Shown: positions 36,111 through 45,621 of the stretch, piece by piece
How the letters are laid out: every line of letters starts with the position of its first letter
Numbering within the stretch: position 1 is the first letter of the stretch
NCBI GenBank assembly: GCA_019856515.1
Contig: CP082230.1
Coordinates: 3,906,001 to 3,970,000 of the forward strand
DNA from: Prolixibacteraceae bacterium
Lineage (GTDB): Bacteria > Bacteroidota > Bacteroidia > Bacteroidales > Prolixibacteraceae
Reading direction: 5' to 3'
Length of the DNA: 64,000 nt
Position numbers and translations under genes: made by a program
The notes under the pieces: generated by a model
Told to the model about the DNA's origin: nothing
The model's database searches: none
What the model saw: only the letters and a program-made list of their open reading frames with translations

Positions 36111-36349
36111 CTTTCATTTAGATTATAGCTCCTTAGGTCCGTTTTGGGCTATGTTTAGTTCTGTGTGACTAATTCAAGCGGAAGTTTCTACTGAGGAGAT
36201 AATTATTACGGTGTAAAGTTGTCAAATCTTTTTTTATTTTCTTACTCTTTTGAATAAATAGACTGTCAATTTAGCATAGGCACGATTTTTGACTACTCTA
36301 TTATTAGATCGATAACAATTCGTTTGGAGATTGTATCAATTGTTTTTGT

Positions 36350-36357
36350 TATTTTTG
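36350..36357 (+). promoter_or_regulatory. -7 promoter element deciding the Bax-inhibitor start
   Basis: TATTTTTG matches TAnnTTTG; a TTTG lies 23 bases upstream (36323-36326). Transcription from here begins near 36364, which rules out the upstream in-frame start at 36324 and supports ATG 36402. Confidence 0.6.
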
Positions 36358-36401
36358 TGGAATCTAATCAGACCAACAAATTAAAATTAGAGAATAGAAT
36401 T

Positions 36402-37094
36402 ATGGAAAATAGATGGATGCAGCGGGATGCCTCAGAGGTTCAGTCCGCTTTTATGCAGAAAGTATACGCTTGGATGTTTTCAGCTTTGTTGATAACTGCA
36501 GGTGTCGCGTATTATAGTGCCTCTTCGGCTACAATTATCAATATGGTATTTAGTAGTGGATATGGTATATTTCCTTTTATTATAGCTGAGTTTGCTTTGG
36601 TGTATTATATCTCATCTCGTATCGATAGGATCTCGTCACAAACAGCGAAGTTGCTGTTCTTTTTGTATTCGGCTTTAAATGGGGTGACCATGGGTATTAT
36701 ATTCTTAGCTTACACTTCGGCATCGATATACTATACATTCTTAATTACAGCAGTAATGTTTGGTATTATGAGTGTGTATGGCATGGTAACCAAGAAAGAT
36801 TTGTCTTCGATTGGGAACATTGCATTTATGGCTTTGATCGGTATTATTATTGCATCGGTGGTAAATATATTTCTGAATAGTGAGGCTTTGTATTGGATTA
36901 TCAGTTATGCTGGAGTGATCTTATTTACAGGTTTAACGGCTTATGATACACAGAAAATTAAGAAGATGCATTCGGTAATGGCACATGACGAAGAGTCAGG
37001 AAATAAGGTGGCTATCCTAGGTGCATTAACTCTGTATTTAGATTTCATCAACCTGTTCCTTTTCCTTCTACGTTTCTTCGGTAGAAGAAATTAA
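36402..37094 (+). CDS. Bax inhibitor-1/YccA family membrane protein
   Basis: 230 residues from ATG 36402, the usual length for the family; the frame extends upstream but includes the promoter. Seven hydrophobic segments, with family motifs AWMFSALLITAGVAYY near the N-terminus, SALNGVTMGIIFLAYTSASI in the middle, and GLTAYDTQKIKKMH near the end, followed by ALTLYLDFINLFLFLLRFFG. It is an inner-membrane protein of the BI-1 superfamily, members of which leak calcium in a pH-dependent way or interact with FtsH. Physiological role here unknown. Single-gene unit. Confidence 0.92.
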   Translation: MENRWMQRDASEVQSAFMQKVYAWMFSALLITAGVAYYSASSATIINMVFSSGYGIFPFIIAEFALVYYISSRIDRISSQTAKLLFFLYSALNGVTMGIIFLAYTSASIYYTFLITAVMFGIMSVYGMVTKKDLSSIGNIAFMALIGIIIASVVNIFLNSEALYWIISYAGVILFTGLTAYDTQKIKKMHSVMAHDEESGNKVAILGALTLYLDFINLFLFLLRFFGRRN

Positions 37095-37157
37095 CCATCA
37101 TGGGCTGTCATTTCAAATTGTTATGGGTGCAACCGATGAATGAAAAATATAGATATG

Positions 37158-37190
37158 TCCTTCTAGTCTTCGGGCTAGAAGGATTTATTT
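37158..37190 (+). terminator. Probable terminator after Bax-inhibitor gene
   Basis: CCTTCTAG (37159-37166) and CTAGAAGG (37175-37182) with loop TCTTCGGG, followed by ATTTATTTT, an imperfect T-rich tail. Confidence 0.65.
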
Positions 37191-37214
37191 TGTCTTATGA
37201 TAAAATAAAACTGT

Positions 37215-37727
37215 ATGAGTAAGAGAGAATTAAAAAAGCATTTGGAGACTTTAGATGAGAACCAATTGAAAGAGCAGATAATGGACCTTTATGAGCGTTT
37301 TAAGGACATCAAAGAGTTCTATAAGTTCTACTTTAATCCAAATGAAGAAAAGCTCTTAGAGGAGGCTAAAGTGGCAGTTACAAAGGAGTTTTATCCTCCA
37401 AGGTCACGTAGACCCAAAATGAGACCAACAACTTTTAAGAAGTATATGAAACAGTTGGTTACATTAGGGGTGTCTGTGGATAACCAGTTTGATTTTGCTT
37501 TTTACTATATCGATCTAGCCGTCAGTTTTCCTAGGAGTCGTAATATTCGTAAGGCAAATTTTCATCAAAGTATCTACAAGAGTTTTGAAGAGACCGTGAG
37601 CTTGATATTCAAAGAAGGTTTTGATGGTGTTTATCTCAAAAAGATGGAAAAGGTAGTGGATGAAGTGTGGAAGAAAGATTGGCCAAATAAATCTAGTTTT
37701 GATAAAGTGCTAGATCTGTATCTATAA
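37215..37727 (+). CDS. DUF6155-like conserved protein
   Basis: 170 residues, soluble, highly charged and mostly helical. MSKRELKKHLETLDENQLKEQIMDLYERFKDIKEFYKFYF at the start resembles the DUF6155 family of Bacteroidota and Bacillota; family assignment is from memory of this N-terminal pattern and is moderate. No catalytic motif is evident. Lies 51 bases before a MATE transporter on the same strand and may be co-transcribed. Confidence 0.65.
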   Translation: MSKRELKKHLETLDENQLKEQIMDLYERFKDIKEFYKFYFNPNEEKLLEEAKVAVTKEFYPPRSRRPKMRPTTFKKYMKQLVTLGVSVDNQFDFAFYYIDLAVSFPRSRNIRKANFHQSIYKSFEETVSLIFKEGFDGVYLKKMEKVVDEVWKKDWPNKSSFDKVLDLYL

Positions 37728-37777
37728 CATTTGCGTCATACATATTTGAGGTGAAATTCTATCTCGACATAAATCAT

Positions 37778-39085
37778 ATGAATAAGAAAATATTAAGGTT
37801 GGCTATCCCCAACATCATCAGTAATATCACTGTTCCTCTATTATCGTTAGTGGACTTAGCATTGATGGGACACTTGGATTCTGATATATATATTGGTGCG
37901 ATCTCCCTTGGAGGTGTTCTGTTTAATTTCATCTATTGGGCTTTTAATTTCCTTCGAATGGGAACCAGTGGATTAACAGGACAGGCTTACGGTGCAGGAG
38001 ATAAATGGAAGGTAAATCACCTGTTCTACCAATCTCTCTTGGTCTCTTTAATTATTGCCTTGTCACTAATTCTACTACAATCTCCAATTGAATGGATGAG
38101 CTTTGGTATTTTAGAGGGAAGTGATGCCGTAAAAGAGTCTGCAAAAGTCTATTTCCGTATACGTATATGGGCAGCCCCAGCAACACTAGGCTTGTATGCC
38201 CTAAATGGTTGGTTGGTGGGTATGAAGAATGCAAAGATTCCGATGATGGTTGCTATCTTGGTGAATATTGTGAATATTCTTCTTAACTCCTTTTTTGTTT
38301 TGGTGTTAAAGATGACCTCTGATGGTGTCGCACTCGCTACGGTTATTTCTCAATTTGTCGGTTTTACTGTCACAGGAGTGATGATATATCGTGCTTTTCC
38401 TGACAGGATTTCATGGCATAATTTACGTTACTATTTGAATGTCGATGACCTGAAGAAGTTCTTTACGCTAAATAGAGATATATTTATTCGTACGCTGTGT
38501 ATTATTTTGGTGTTTACTTTCTTCACCTCGAAGTCGGCAGGAGTAGATAATCAAATACTTGCAGCCAACACACTTCTACTTCAATTTATGATGTTCTTCT
38601 CCTTCTTTATGGATGGTTTCGCTTACGCAGGTGAGTCTCTCTCTGCCAACTACTATGGTGCAAGAGACAAATCATCTTTTCGAAATTTATTAAAACTACT
38701 ATTTGTATGGGGGGTAGGACTCGCGGGGTTATTTACTGTTGTATATGCTTTTGCAGGGGAGACAATATTACGATTATTGACAAACAATAGGGAGGTCATT
38801 GAGGTTGCAAACCAATATATGTGGTGGGTAATCCTTGTTCCTATACTGAGTTTTCCCGCTTATATATGGGATGCGATATATATTGGTGTTACTTCATCAA
38901 AAGGTATGAGAAATACGATGATATTGGCCACTCTAGTGCTATTTTTCCCAATGTGGTTTATTTTTAAACCTTATCTTGGGAACCATGCTTTATGGCTTGC
39001 GATGGTTGCTTTTATGTTTGGGCGAGGCTTCTTCCAAACAGTTCTTGCCAAAAAAGAGATCTTCCGTAAGATAGATGCCATATGA
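37778..39085 (+). CDS. MATE-family efflux transporter (DinF-like)
   Basis: 435 residues from ATG 37778; the GTG at 37751 adds nine residues atypical for the family. Starts NKKILRLAIPNIISNITVPLLSLVDLALMG, the DinF-subfamily pattern. Twelve hydrophobic helices arranged in two halves; FLRMGTSGLTGQAYGAGD and FMDGFAYAGESLSANYYGARD are the matching motifs of each half. It exports cationic compounds or toxic metabolites using a sodium or proton gradient. Substrate not predictable. Confidence 0.93.
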   Translation: MNKKILRLAIPNIISNITVPLLSLVDLALMGHLDSDIYIGAISLGGVLFNFIYWAFNFLRMGTSGLTGQAYGAGDKWKVNHLFYQSLLVSLIIALSLILLQSPIEWMSFGILEGSDAVKESAKVYFRIRIWAAPATLGLYALNGWLVGMKNAKIPMMVAILVNIVNILLNSFFVLVLKMTSDGVALATVISQFVGFTVTGVMIYRAFPDRISWHNLRYYLNVDDLKKFFTLNRDIFIRTLCIILVFTFFTSKSAGVDNQILAANTLLLQFMMFFSFFMDGFAYAGESLSANYYGARDKSSFRNLLKLLFVWGVGLAGLFTVVYAFAGETILRLLTNNREVIEVANQYMWWVILVPILSFPAYIWDAIYIGVTSSKGMRNTMILATLVLFFPMWFIFKPYLGNHALWLAMVAFMFGRGFFQTVLAKKEIFRKIDAI

Positions 39086-39104
39086 TTTTAATTCTATGTC
39101 ATAT

Positions 39105-39138
39105 AGAAGGCAACCAATAGTTATTTTGGTTGCCTTCT
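39105..39138. terminator. Bidirectional terminator hairpin
   Basis: AGAAGGCAACCAA (39105-39117) with TTGGTTGCCTTCT (39126-39138), 13-bp perfect stem between convergent genes. T-runs are weak on both sides. Confidence 0.75.
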
Positions 39139-39148
39139 GTATTGATAA

Positions 39149-40807
39149 TTAATATTCAAAACTACTTCCTCCAAGAAACTCTCTTAAGATCGAGGTGGGA
39201 GGGATCTCTGTAGCATTAAAGCTCCTAAAATAGGATATGAAGTTGAGTAGTCGTTTTGCCTCAGCATACTCTGGTGCCTTCTCTTTTACTCCCCTTAGTC
39301 GATAGACAAGGTATGGTTTGAGAACACTTAATTCATATATTAAAGCCGAGTTAAACATCACATCTGCCTCTTCTTGATAAGGAAAAATGTGTTTCTCTTC
39401 TCCTTTGCGAACACTAGGCCACCTTTGAATGGTTTCCGCAGCACTATAATTGCGAAATTTACTGTCGCGAACAATTCTACGTATTAAGCGATTGTCAGTT
39501 GAAGGGATATAATTGTGTTCGTCGAGTGATATTGGGGTAAGTGCAGATATAAATATCTTATAGATATGCTCTGGAGCCACTTGATTTATTAGCTTTGGGT
39601 TCAAGGCATGGATCCCCTCAATAATCAATATGTCTTGCTTGCCTAGATGCATTAGATCATCGGTCTTAACTCTTGTTCCACTCGTGAAATCAAAACGATA
39701 ACGGTTTACCTCATCTCCTTCAAAAAGTGCCTTCAATTGACTGTTAAGAAAGGTGTGGTCTACGGCTTCGAAAGCTTCGAAATCATAATTACCATCTTCG
39801 TCAAGAGGTGTGTCGACTCTATCTACAAAATAGTCATCTAACGAGAGTTGTTTTGGTGTACATCCCAATACCGAGAGTTGGATACTTAATCTCTTGCTAA
39901 AAGTTGTTTTTCCAGAGCAAGAAGGTCCAGCAATAAGAACGATCTTTATCTCATCTCTACTCTGTATGATCTTATCGGCAATCCTTGCAATCTCCTTTTC
40001 ATGGAAAGCTTCCGCGATCTTGATTAAGTCGCGATCCCACTCTCTGTATTTACAGTCATTAAGTTGAGATAAGTTACGTGCATTAAGCGTGCTTGCCCAA
40101 TCTCTATGATATCTTATAGTTTGAAACAACTTCTGCTGGTTGTGAATCGGTTCTAACTCTCCATGATTTGTTTTTGTTGGGAGTCGTAGTATAAAACCAT
40201 CCGCGTAAGGCTCTAGATCGAAACTCTTAAGATTGTTACTATTGGGAACCAGGTGATTGTAAAAGAAGTTATGGTGTCCATTAAACTCATTTAGGGGAGC
40301 ATATAGATTACCATACTCTTGAAACAGTCGTCTCTTGGCCATTAGCCCCTCTTTTGTTAAGATGTCTGCACACTCGTCGATAGGATATAAATAACGGTGA
40401 AAAGGGATGTTCTCTTCTACAAGACGATGCATCTCACTGAGTAGTATCTCTAGAAAGTTTAATGGCAAAGTATCTGGATTGGTAAATTTACAGAAGTAGC
40501 CTCCAGATACTGAATTACGTATGGATAATTCGTGTTCGGGAAAGCAGTGTAATCCCGCCACCCACAATAAGAAAGATAGAGATTTGGCATACATTCGTCT
40601 ACCTTCAGGATGTTCATACCCAAAGAAAGCGATGGTTTTGGGTTTTACGACAGGATAATCTAATGATTTACATCTGTTATTGACCATCGCTCCAAGAAGA
40701 TCACTATCTATCTGGACATCTTGATCCTCCGCGATCTCTTTTAAAGTTACACCTAATGGATAGTTTCTTCGAATGCCTGTATTATTGCAATATATTTGAA
40801 TCTCCAT
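39149..40807 (-). CDS. Nucleoside (uridine) kinase-like protein with TGS domain
   Basis: 552 residues. N-terminal TGS/ubiquitin-like domain (about 1-65, IYCNNTGIRRNYPLGVTLKEIA), a middle threonyl-tRNA-synthetase-like additional domain (about 65-230), then a P-loop kinase domain of the phosphoribulokinase/uridine kinase family (about 285-500): Walker A AGPSCSGKTTFSKRL, LSLDDYFVDRVDTP, and IIEGIHALNP. This three-part layout is typical of Bacteroidota and Bacillota nucleoside kinases annotated as uridine kinase. The likely reaction is ATP-dependent phosphorylation of a nucleoside; regulation by the TGS part is inference. Confidence 0.88.
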   Translation of the reverse strand: MEIQIYCNNTGIRRNYPLGVTLKEIAEDQDVQIDSDLLGAMVNNRCKSLDYPVVKPKTIAFFGYEHPEGRRMYAKSLSFLLWVAGLHCFPEHELSIRNSVSGGYFCKFTNPDTLPLNFLEILLSEMHRLVEENIPFHRYLYPIDECADILTKEGLMAKRRLFQEYGNLYAPLNEFNGHHNFFYNHLVPNSNNLKSFDLEPYADGFILRLPTKTNHGELEPIHNQQKLFQTIRYHRDWASTLNARNLSQLNDCKYREWDRDLIKIAEAFHEKEIARIADKIIQSRDEIKIVLIAGPSCSGKTTFSKRLSIQLSVLGCTPKQLSLDDYFVDRVDTPLDEDGNYDFEAFEAVDHTFLNSQLKALFEGDEVNRYRFDFTSGTRVKTDDLMHLGKQDILIIEGIHALNPKLINQVAPEHIYKIFISALTPISLDEHNYIPSTDNRLIRRIVRDSKFRNYSAAETIQRWPSVRKGEEKHIFPYQEEADVMFNSALIYELSVLKPYLVYRLRGVKEKAPEYAEAKRLLNFISYFRSFNATEIPPTSILREFLGGSSFEY

Positions 40808-40914
40808 ATTTTTACGTTTAAATGTACCCTACGAACTACTTGCTAGGTAATTTAAAGAAAAAAAGGGGTATTTAAAAGAGATAGGGTGAGTAGTTTATGG
40901 AAGTGGGCCTCAAA

Positions 40915-40958
40915 AATGTAACCATCACCGTAGAGATAGACAATCTACGGTGGTGGTT
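40915..40958 (-). terminator. Terminator of the Crp/Fnr gene
   Basis: ACCATCACCGTAGA (40921-40934) with TCTACGGTGGTGGT (40944-40957). On the minus strand the stem is followed by ACATTTTTG. Confidence 0.8.
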
Positions 40959-40964
40959 ATCTTT

Positions 40965-41666
40965 TTAGCCAAGCATTGATATCTTTTCTAAAGCTTCAAT
41001 ATCGAGAAGGCGAATCTTACGGCCATCAATGGCAATCACCTTTTCGTTCGCAAAAGTGGATAACGTTCGAATGGCATTAGATGTAGTCATATTCGATAAG
41101 TTGGCGATATCTTCTCGTGATAGATAGACCTTCAACGTCGCATTGTCGTTTTCAAAGTCATATTTGTCTCTAAGAAGAAGTAAACTTTCGGCCAGTCTAC
41201 CTCGAATATGCTTCTGGGTCAAACTTATAGTTCGTTTATTGGAGAACCCTAACTCTTGAGCTAGATTCTGCAAAAGACGCAAAGAGAAGTTATTATTTTT
41301 CAATAACGTGTTGAAAAGAAAATCCTCTGGTACACAGTGGATCACACTCTCTTCTAACGCAACAGCAGACGATATATGATTTTCACCAGCTAGTAATGAT
41401 CTAAAACCTACTAAACCTCTAGATTTTACCATGCGGATAATCTGTTCTCGTCCTCCGACACCTTCTTTGTAGATCTTTACCTTTCCTTCATGAAGATAAA
41501 CCATACCCGTTGGAGTGTCGCCTTCCTTATAAATTATCTCATTACGACGACAACGAATTACTTGTCTCGCTTTTTCTAATTCTTTAAGTTCTTCTGGCGA
41601 CAAAACTGTAAATATGCTTTCTCTCTCTTCAAAGTGACCCTCTAGATCGAAATTTGAATTAAACAT
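40965..41666 (-). CDS. Crp/Fnr-family transcriptional regulator
   Basis: 233 residues. Cyclic-nucleotide-binding beta-roll at about 20-135 (GDTPTGMVYLHEGKVKIYKEG), dimerisation helix, then a winged HTH at about 165-225 (LSREDIANLSNMTTSNAIRTLSTF, VIAIDGRKIRLLD). No N-terminal cysteine cluster for an iron-sulfur centre, so it is not a classical oxygen-sensing FNR; ligand unknown. Bacteroidota members often control respiration or stress genes. Single-gene unit with promoter at 41695-41702. Confidence 0.93.
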   Translation of the reverse strand: MFNSNFDLEGHFEERESIFTVLSPEELKELEKARQVIRCRRNEIIYKEGDTPTGMVYLHEGKVKIYKEGVGGREQIIRMVKSRGLVGFRSLLAGENHISSAVALEESVIHCVPEDFLFNTLLKNNNFSLRLLQNLAQELGFSNKRTISLTQKHIRGRLAESLLLLRDKYDFENDNATLKVYLSREDIANLSNMTTSNAIRTLSTFANEKVIAIDGRKIRLLDIEALEKISMLG

Positions 41667-41694
41667 ACTCCACTCTGTTTATGTTATACAGCAT

Positions 41695-41702
41695 CAAAGT
41701 TA
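41695..41702 (-). promoter_or_regulatory. -7 promoter element for the Crp/Fnr gene
   Basis: CAAAGTTA on plus, TAACTTTG on minus, about 28 bases before the start codon. Confidence 0.5.
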
Positions 41703-41823
41703 ATGAAATAATCCTGATATAAAATTATTTAGAATTATTTATGTGACCGAATATACAATAAATTTGAAAAAAAAAGTGCGTCTTGTGAACTGTTTTTATT
41801 CTCGATTGTTTACTTGGGCTTAC

Positions 41824-41857
41824 AAAATAGAAGAGAGAAGCTTTTCACCTCTCTCTT
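41824..41857 (-). terminator. Terminator after nadE
   Basis: AAGAGAG (41831-41837) with CTCTCTT (41851-41857) around an A/C-rich loop; on the minus strand followed by CTATTTTG. Confidence 0.65.
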
Positions 41858-41880
41858 GAATAATTTTATATCCTTAACTA

Positions 41881-43530
41881 TCAGTTCTGATATTTTGCAA
41901 CGATTGGCATTTTACGACCACCTCCAAAAGCCTTCGATGAGACTCTAATTATAGGTGGACATTGGAAACGTTTATATTCGTTTCTATCTACCATCCCAAC
42001 AATCCTCTCTACTACATCTCTTGGGTATCCATGTGAAACAATCTGATCGTTTGACATGGTCTTTTCAATATAGAGATAAAGAATGCTGTCGAGTAGATCA
42101 TAATCAGGTAGTGAATCACTGTCTTGTTGATCGGGTCTTAACTCAGCCGATGGAGGTTTTACAATGGTATTCACAGGAATGATCTCTTCATTTCTGTTGA
42201 TATAGTGAGCTAGTTTGAATACATCTGTTTTATAGACATCACCAAGTACAGAAAGACCACCGTTCATATCTCCGTAAAGTGTGCCATACCCAACGGCTGC
42301 TTCACTTTTGTTGGAGGTGTTCAGTAGGATATTTCCAAATTTATTGGAGATGGCCATCATTAAAGTTCCTCGTATTCGGGCTTGAATATTCTCTTCTGTA
42401 ACGTCCTCTTTTAATCCTGCAAACACATTAGATAAACTTCCTTCAAAAGCAGTTACTGCATCGACAATTGGAACTAAGTCATATTGAATACCAAGATTCT
42501 TTGCAAGCTCCTCAGCGTCCTTTACAGAGTGATCTGAAGAGTATTTAGATGGCATAAGCAATACCCTTACATTTTCTGCTCCTAGCGCTTCTACGGCTAA
42601 AACAACGGTAACAGCAGAGTCTATCCCTCCCGAAAGTCCTAGCGTCGCAGATCTAAACCCTGACTTATGGAAGTAGTCTTTGATTCCAACAACCAATGCA
42701 TCGTGGATTTTACCAATATTGTCTTTGAATGGTTGAATCGATGGTTTGCTCTTTGCTGCTGTATCAATAACAGCAAAATCTTCCTTGAAATAAGCCAATT
42801 CATTCTGAATTGATCCATCAGGGAGTGCATAAACAGACCCACCATCAAAAAGAATCTCTGATTGGGCTCCTACTTGACTAACATATATAAATGGTAGTCT
42901 ATATTTCGATGCATGCTGTTGTATTGTTTTCTTCCTCTTGGTCTCTTTGTCATGAGAATAAGGAGATGCCGATAGGTTGATTGCAATATCTGGATTAAGT
43001 CTACTTAGCTCCTCCATTGGCGAAACAGTGTAGAGCTTCTTTTGAGCAAAATTGTTATCCGAACTTTGTTCATCCCATATATCCTCACATATAGTGATAG
43101 CAATCTTTTTTCCACCTATCTCAACCAAACGGAACGTTTTGTTTGGCTCAAAATGTCTATATTCATCAAAGATATCGTATGTGGGTAACAGTGTTTTATG
43201 GATGATATCTAAAACTTTTCCATCTTGAAGAATATAGGCAGAGTTAAAAAGACGCTTCCCTTTTGATGTCTTATTAATCGATGGTGCACCAACCATAACA
43301 GTGATGTCGTGTGCATGCTCCGCAATCTTATTAACAGATTCAATACAACTGTTAACAAATCGTTCTTTCTCTAAAAGATCTTGAGGGTAGTATCCACAAA
43401 CGGCTAGTTCAGAAAATACTACTACATCTGCATTCTCTCTCTTGGCCTTCTCTATGTGATGGAGGATCTTTTCTGTGTTCTGTTCAAAATTACCGACATG
43501 GTAATTAAGCTGTGCTAATGCTATCTTCAT
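41881..43530 (-). CDS. nadE: Glutamine-dependent NAD+ synthetase
   Basis: 549 residues. N-terminal nitrilase-type glutaminase domain with the Glu41-Lys112-Cys148 triad (VVFSELAVCGY, IIHKTLLPTYD, ITICEDIWDE), then the NAD synthetase domain with the ATP pyrophosphatase P-loop SGGIDS (300-305). It converts nicotinate adenine dinucleotide to NAD+ using ammonia channelled from glutamine. It lies 55 bases after a beta-barrel protein gene on the same strand and shares the region with nadB and nadC further along. Confidence 0.97.
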   Translation of the reverse strand: MKIALAQLNYHVGNFEQNTEKILHHIEKAKRENADVVVFSELAVCGYYPQDLLEKERFVNSCIESVNKIAEHAHDITVMVGAPSINKTSKGKRLFNSAYILQDGKVLDIIHKTLLPTYDIFDEYRHFEPNKTFRLVEIGGKKIAITICEDIWDEQSSDNNFAQKKLYTVSPMEELSRLNPDIAINLSASPYSHDKETKRKKTIQQHASKYRLPFIYVSQVGAQSEILFDGGSVYALPDGSIQNELAYFKEDFAVIDTAAKSKPSIQPFKDNIGKIHDALVVGIKDYFHKSGFRSATLGLSGGIDSAVTVVLAVEALGAENVRVLLMPSKYSSDHSVKDAEELAKNLGIQYDLVPIVDAVTAFEGSLSNVFAGLKEDVTEENIQARIRGTLMMAISNKFGNILLNTSNKSEAAVGYGTLYGDMNGGLSVLGDVYKTDVFKLAHYINRNEEIIPVNTIVKPPSAELRPDQQDSDSLPDYDLLDSILYLYIEKTMSNDQIVSHGYPRDVVERIVGMVDRNEYKRFQCPPIIRVSSKAFGGGRKMPIVAKYQN

Positions 43531-43585
43531 CCTCGGTCTGTTTATTATTTATGATTTTATCGTTCTTCGACTATTGGCAACAAAT

Positions 43586-44248
43586 CTAAAATATAAAGGC
43601 TAAGTTCAATCTGACATTTCGCAGTGATGCATCTGTTATGAAAGCATCTTTTGTGGTGGTGTCTGTAAAACCATTCTGATATATTATACCAATATTCAGT
43701 GCATTCTTTCCACCTAAGTCATATTCGAAGCCTCCCCCGACATTATATCCTAGGTTGTAGAAAGATAGATCGTCTTTGATATTCTTTCCATTGAGTGTCT
43801 TATCTTTTGTGTTAACACTACTCCCAATGTTGAGCCAGTTGGTGAGTCCAAATTGTGCGTAAAAGATTGATCTGTGACGTTGGCTCGATCGTAGTTTAAT
43901 TGCCAGAGGGATCTCTAAGTATTTGTATCCGAGTTTTACCTCTTCTCCTTTAGAAACGACAACACCTTGAATCGTCTTATCTTCCGTATAACTCTGTTTT
44001 GTGCCCATCGAAGATAGAAGTACACCTGTAACAATCGAATAGCGATGCTCTGGTTCTAAAAAGATATCGCTTTCGATACCAAAACTAAAGCCAAATCTTG
44101 CTTTCGATTCATCCACTGTACTGTCGCTTGATTTCATCCATCCTATTTGAGGTGAAGCAACAAATGAGAATCTAAATTTCTGTTGTGCAAAAGTACTAAC
44201 GATTCCTAAACACAAAAAAGCAGAAGTGATTACAAGTTTTTTAATCAT
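43586..44248 (-). CDS. Outer membrane beta-barrel protein (porin family)
   Basis: 220 residues. Signal peptide MIKKLVITSAFLCLGIVSTFAQ, then alternating strands (FRFSFVASPQIGWMKS, RFGFSFGIESDIFLE, YSIVTGVLLSSMG) and a C-terminal aromatic residue (LRNVRLNLAFIF), as in the OMP beta-barrel (PorT-like) group. Eight strands are plausible. Role unknown. Probably co-transcribed with nadE downstream. Confidence 0.85.
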   Translation of the reverse strand: MIKKLVITSAFLCLGIVSTFAQQKFRFSFVASPQIGWMKSSDSTVDESKARFGFSFGIESDIFLEPEHRYSIVTGVLLSSMGTKQSYTEDKTIQGVVVSKGEEVKLGYKYLEIPLAIKLRSSQRHRSIFYAQFGLTNWLNIGSSVNTKDKTLNGKNIKDDLSFYNLGYNVGGGFEYDLGGKNALNIGIIYQNGFTDTTTKDAFITDASLRNVRLNLAFIF

Positions 44249-44299
44249 AACATAGGTTTTTGTAGTATTATCTTTTTAAAGTCATCATAATTGTAACTT

Positions 44300-44307
44300 C
44301 AAAAGTA
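44300..44307 (-). promoter_or_regulatory. -7 promoter element for barrel protein and nadE
   Basis: CAAAAGTA on plus reads TACTTTTG on minus (TAnnTTTG). Implied leader of about 45 bases. Confidence 0.5.
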
Positions 44308-44425
44308 CTTTAATAGTTTTAAAGTTGGTTTTTAATTTACTAAAAGATTCTCATTTTTGTTGGAGGATTCTACAAAAAGTAGTAGCATCACGATCTATTT
44401 ATTGTTGTTTTTAATATCTATTGTT

Positions 44426-45427
44426 ATGAATATTAGGAGTTTTTATCTATTGCCTCTGTTTCTGTCTACACTTTGCCTCTCTTGTGCAACGGAAAATCGA
44501 GATGTTTCCACCAAAGGAGCCAAAACGGTGGAACAAGTGGTCCATATTGAAAAGATTCTTTCTCCACAAAATAGAAGTATACAGAATTTAAATGCTTTTG
44601 TTCAAGAGGATGATGAAGCAGCTCAGTTTTTTGCAACACAGGTGTTGGGTGTGAATGATCTTAAAAGTCCTGATTTTATCAATATATGCCAACAATTCCT
44701 ATCTGATTCGGTTGTTTCGAAAGCATATCATTCGGTGGACTCTCTGTTCAATAAAAAAAATGACAATGACTACTTTACTTCATTTCGTTATTTTAACCAT
44801 TATTTCCCTGCTAAACCGTTGCCTCAGATCTACACTCTAGTTTCTGGTTTCAACCATAGTCTTGTCTATAATCAAACACAAATAGGGGTGAGTTTAGATA
44901 AGTATTTAGGTGCAAACTGTAAGTACTATGAGATGTTAGGGATTCCAAGCTATAAGCGAAAGCAAATGAAGCCAGAAAGGGTTGCTATCGATGTGATGGA
45001 ACTATGGTTGCGAATACAGTATCCGCTTTCGATAAAGAAACGTAAACTTATAGATCATATAATTTATGAAGGACAAATCCTATATGCATTAAGCTACCTA
45101 TTTCCTGACCAAGAACTTTATTATCCAATAGGATTTACAAAACAACAGTGGGAGTGGTGCCAAAATAGTGAAATCGGGATGTGGAATTACTTGGTGGACC
45201 AGAAATTACTATTTAAAAGTGATCCGCTATTGATTCGCAAAATGGTTGGTCCTGCTCCATTTACTAACTTTTTTACCCCTAAATCACCAGGTCAATGCGG
45301 TCGATGGATTGGATACAAAATCATTCAATCCTACATGAAGAATCATAAGAATTTATCTTTAGAGGAACTATTAGGAAGAACGAACTCCTCTGAAATATTA
45401 AATGAGTCAAGCTATTCACCTCGTTAA
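44426..45427 (+). CDS. gldB: GldB-like gliding motility lipoprotein
   Basis: 333 residues from ATG 44426; a TTG at 44357 would add residues ahead of the signal. NIRSFYLLPLFLSTLCLSC is a lipoprotein signal with Cys20. Family landmarks of GldB: VSGFNHSLVYNQTQIGVSLDKYLGANCKYYEM, then IPSYKRKQMKPERVAIDVMELWL, and an acidic/aromatic C-terminal half. GldB belongs to the accessory set linked to T9SS-dependent gliding in Bacteroidota, though many non-gliding species also have it. Divergent from the nadE unit; no gldC follows. Confidence 0.82.
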   Translation: MNIRSFYLLPLFLSTLCLSCATENRDVSTKGAKTVEQVVHIEKILSPQNRSIQNLNAFVQEDDEAAQFFATQVLGVNDLKSPDFINICQQFLSDSVVSKAYHSVDSLFNKKNDNDYFTSFRYFNHYFPAKPLPQIYTLVSGFNHSLVYNQTQIGVSLDKYLGANCKYYEMLGIPSYKRKQMKPERVAIDVMELWLRIQYPLSIKKRKLIDHIIYEGQILYALSYLFPDQELYYPIGFTKQQWEWCQNSEIGMWNYLVDQKLLFKSDPLLIRKMVGPAPFTNFFTPKSPGQCGRWIGYKIIQSYMKNHKNLSLEELLGRTNSSEILNESSYSPR

Positions 45428-45431
45428 ACAG

Positions 45432-45457
45432 TCGCTATTATAGCTTGTTATTATAGC
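45432..45457 (+). terminator. Possible terminator hairpin after gldB
   Basis: CGCTATTATA (45432-45441) and TATTATAGCG (45448-45457) pair with one T-T mismatch. No T-run, so termination is uncertain. Confidence 0.4.
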
Positions 45458-45469
45458 GTATGCAATTCA

Positions 45470-45477
45470 ATATATTT
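45470..45477 (+). promoter_or_regulatory. Orphan -7 promoter-like element
   Basis: TATATTTG lies downstream of gldB with a TTG 23 bases upstream (45444-45446). No plus-strand gene of normal size follows before the terminator at 45624, so it may be chance or drive a small RNA. Confidence 0.3.
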
Positions 45478-45621
45478 GGTTTTAACAGAGCATATTTAAT
45501 CCTATTGTATGAAAATAAACGAAGCAATATGTGATTTACACTCTCCATATAGCATTAGTGAATGATGATGAGTTGGATAACCTAACAAATGATACTTCCA
45601 TTTAGTGTGGTTGACGACATG

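Noticed and set aside
36324..36401. N-terminal extension of the Bax-inhibitor protein
   Set aside because: A promoter -7 box lies within this stretch, and family proteins begin near the ATG at 36402.
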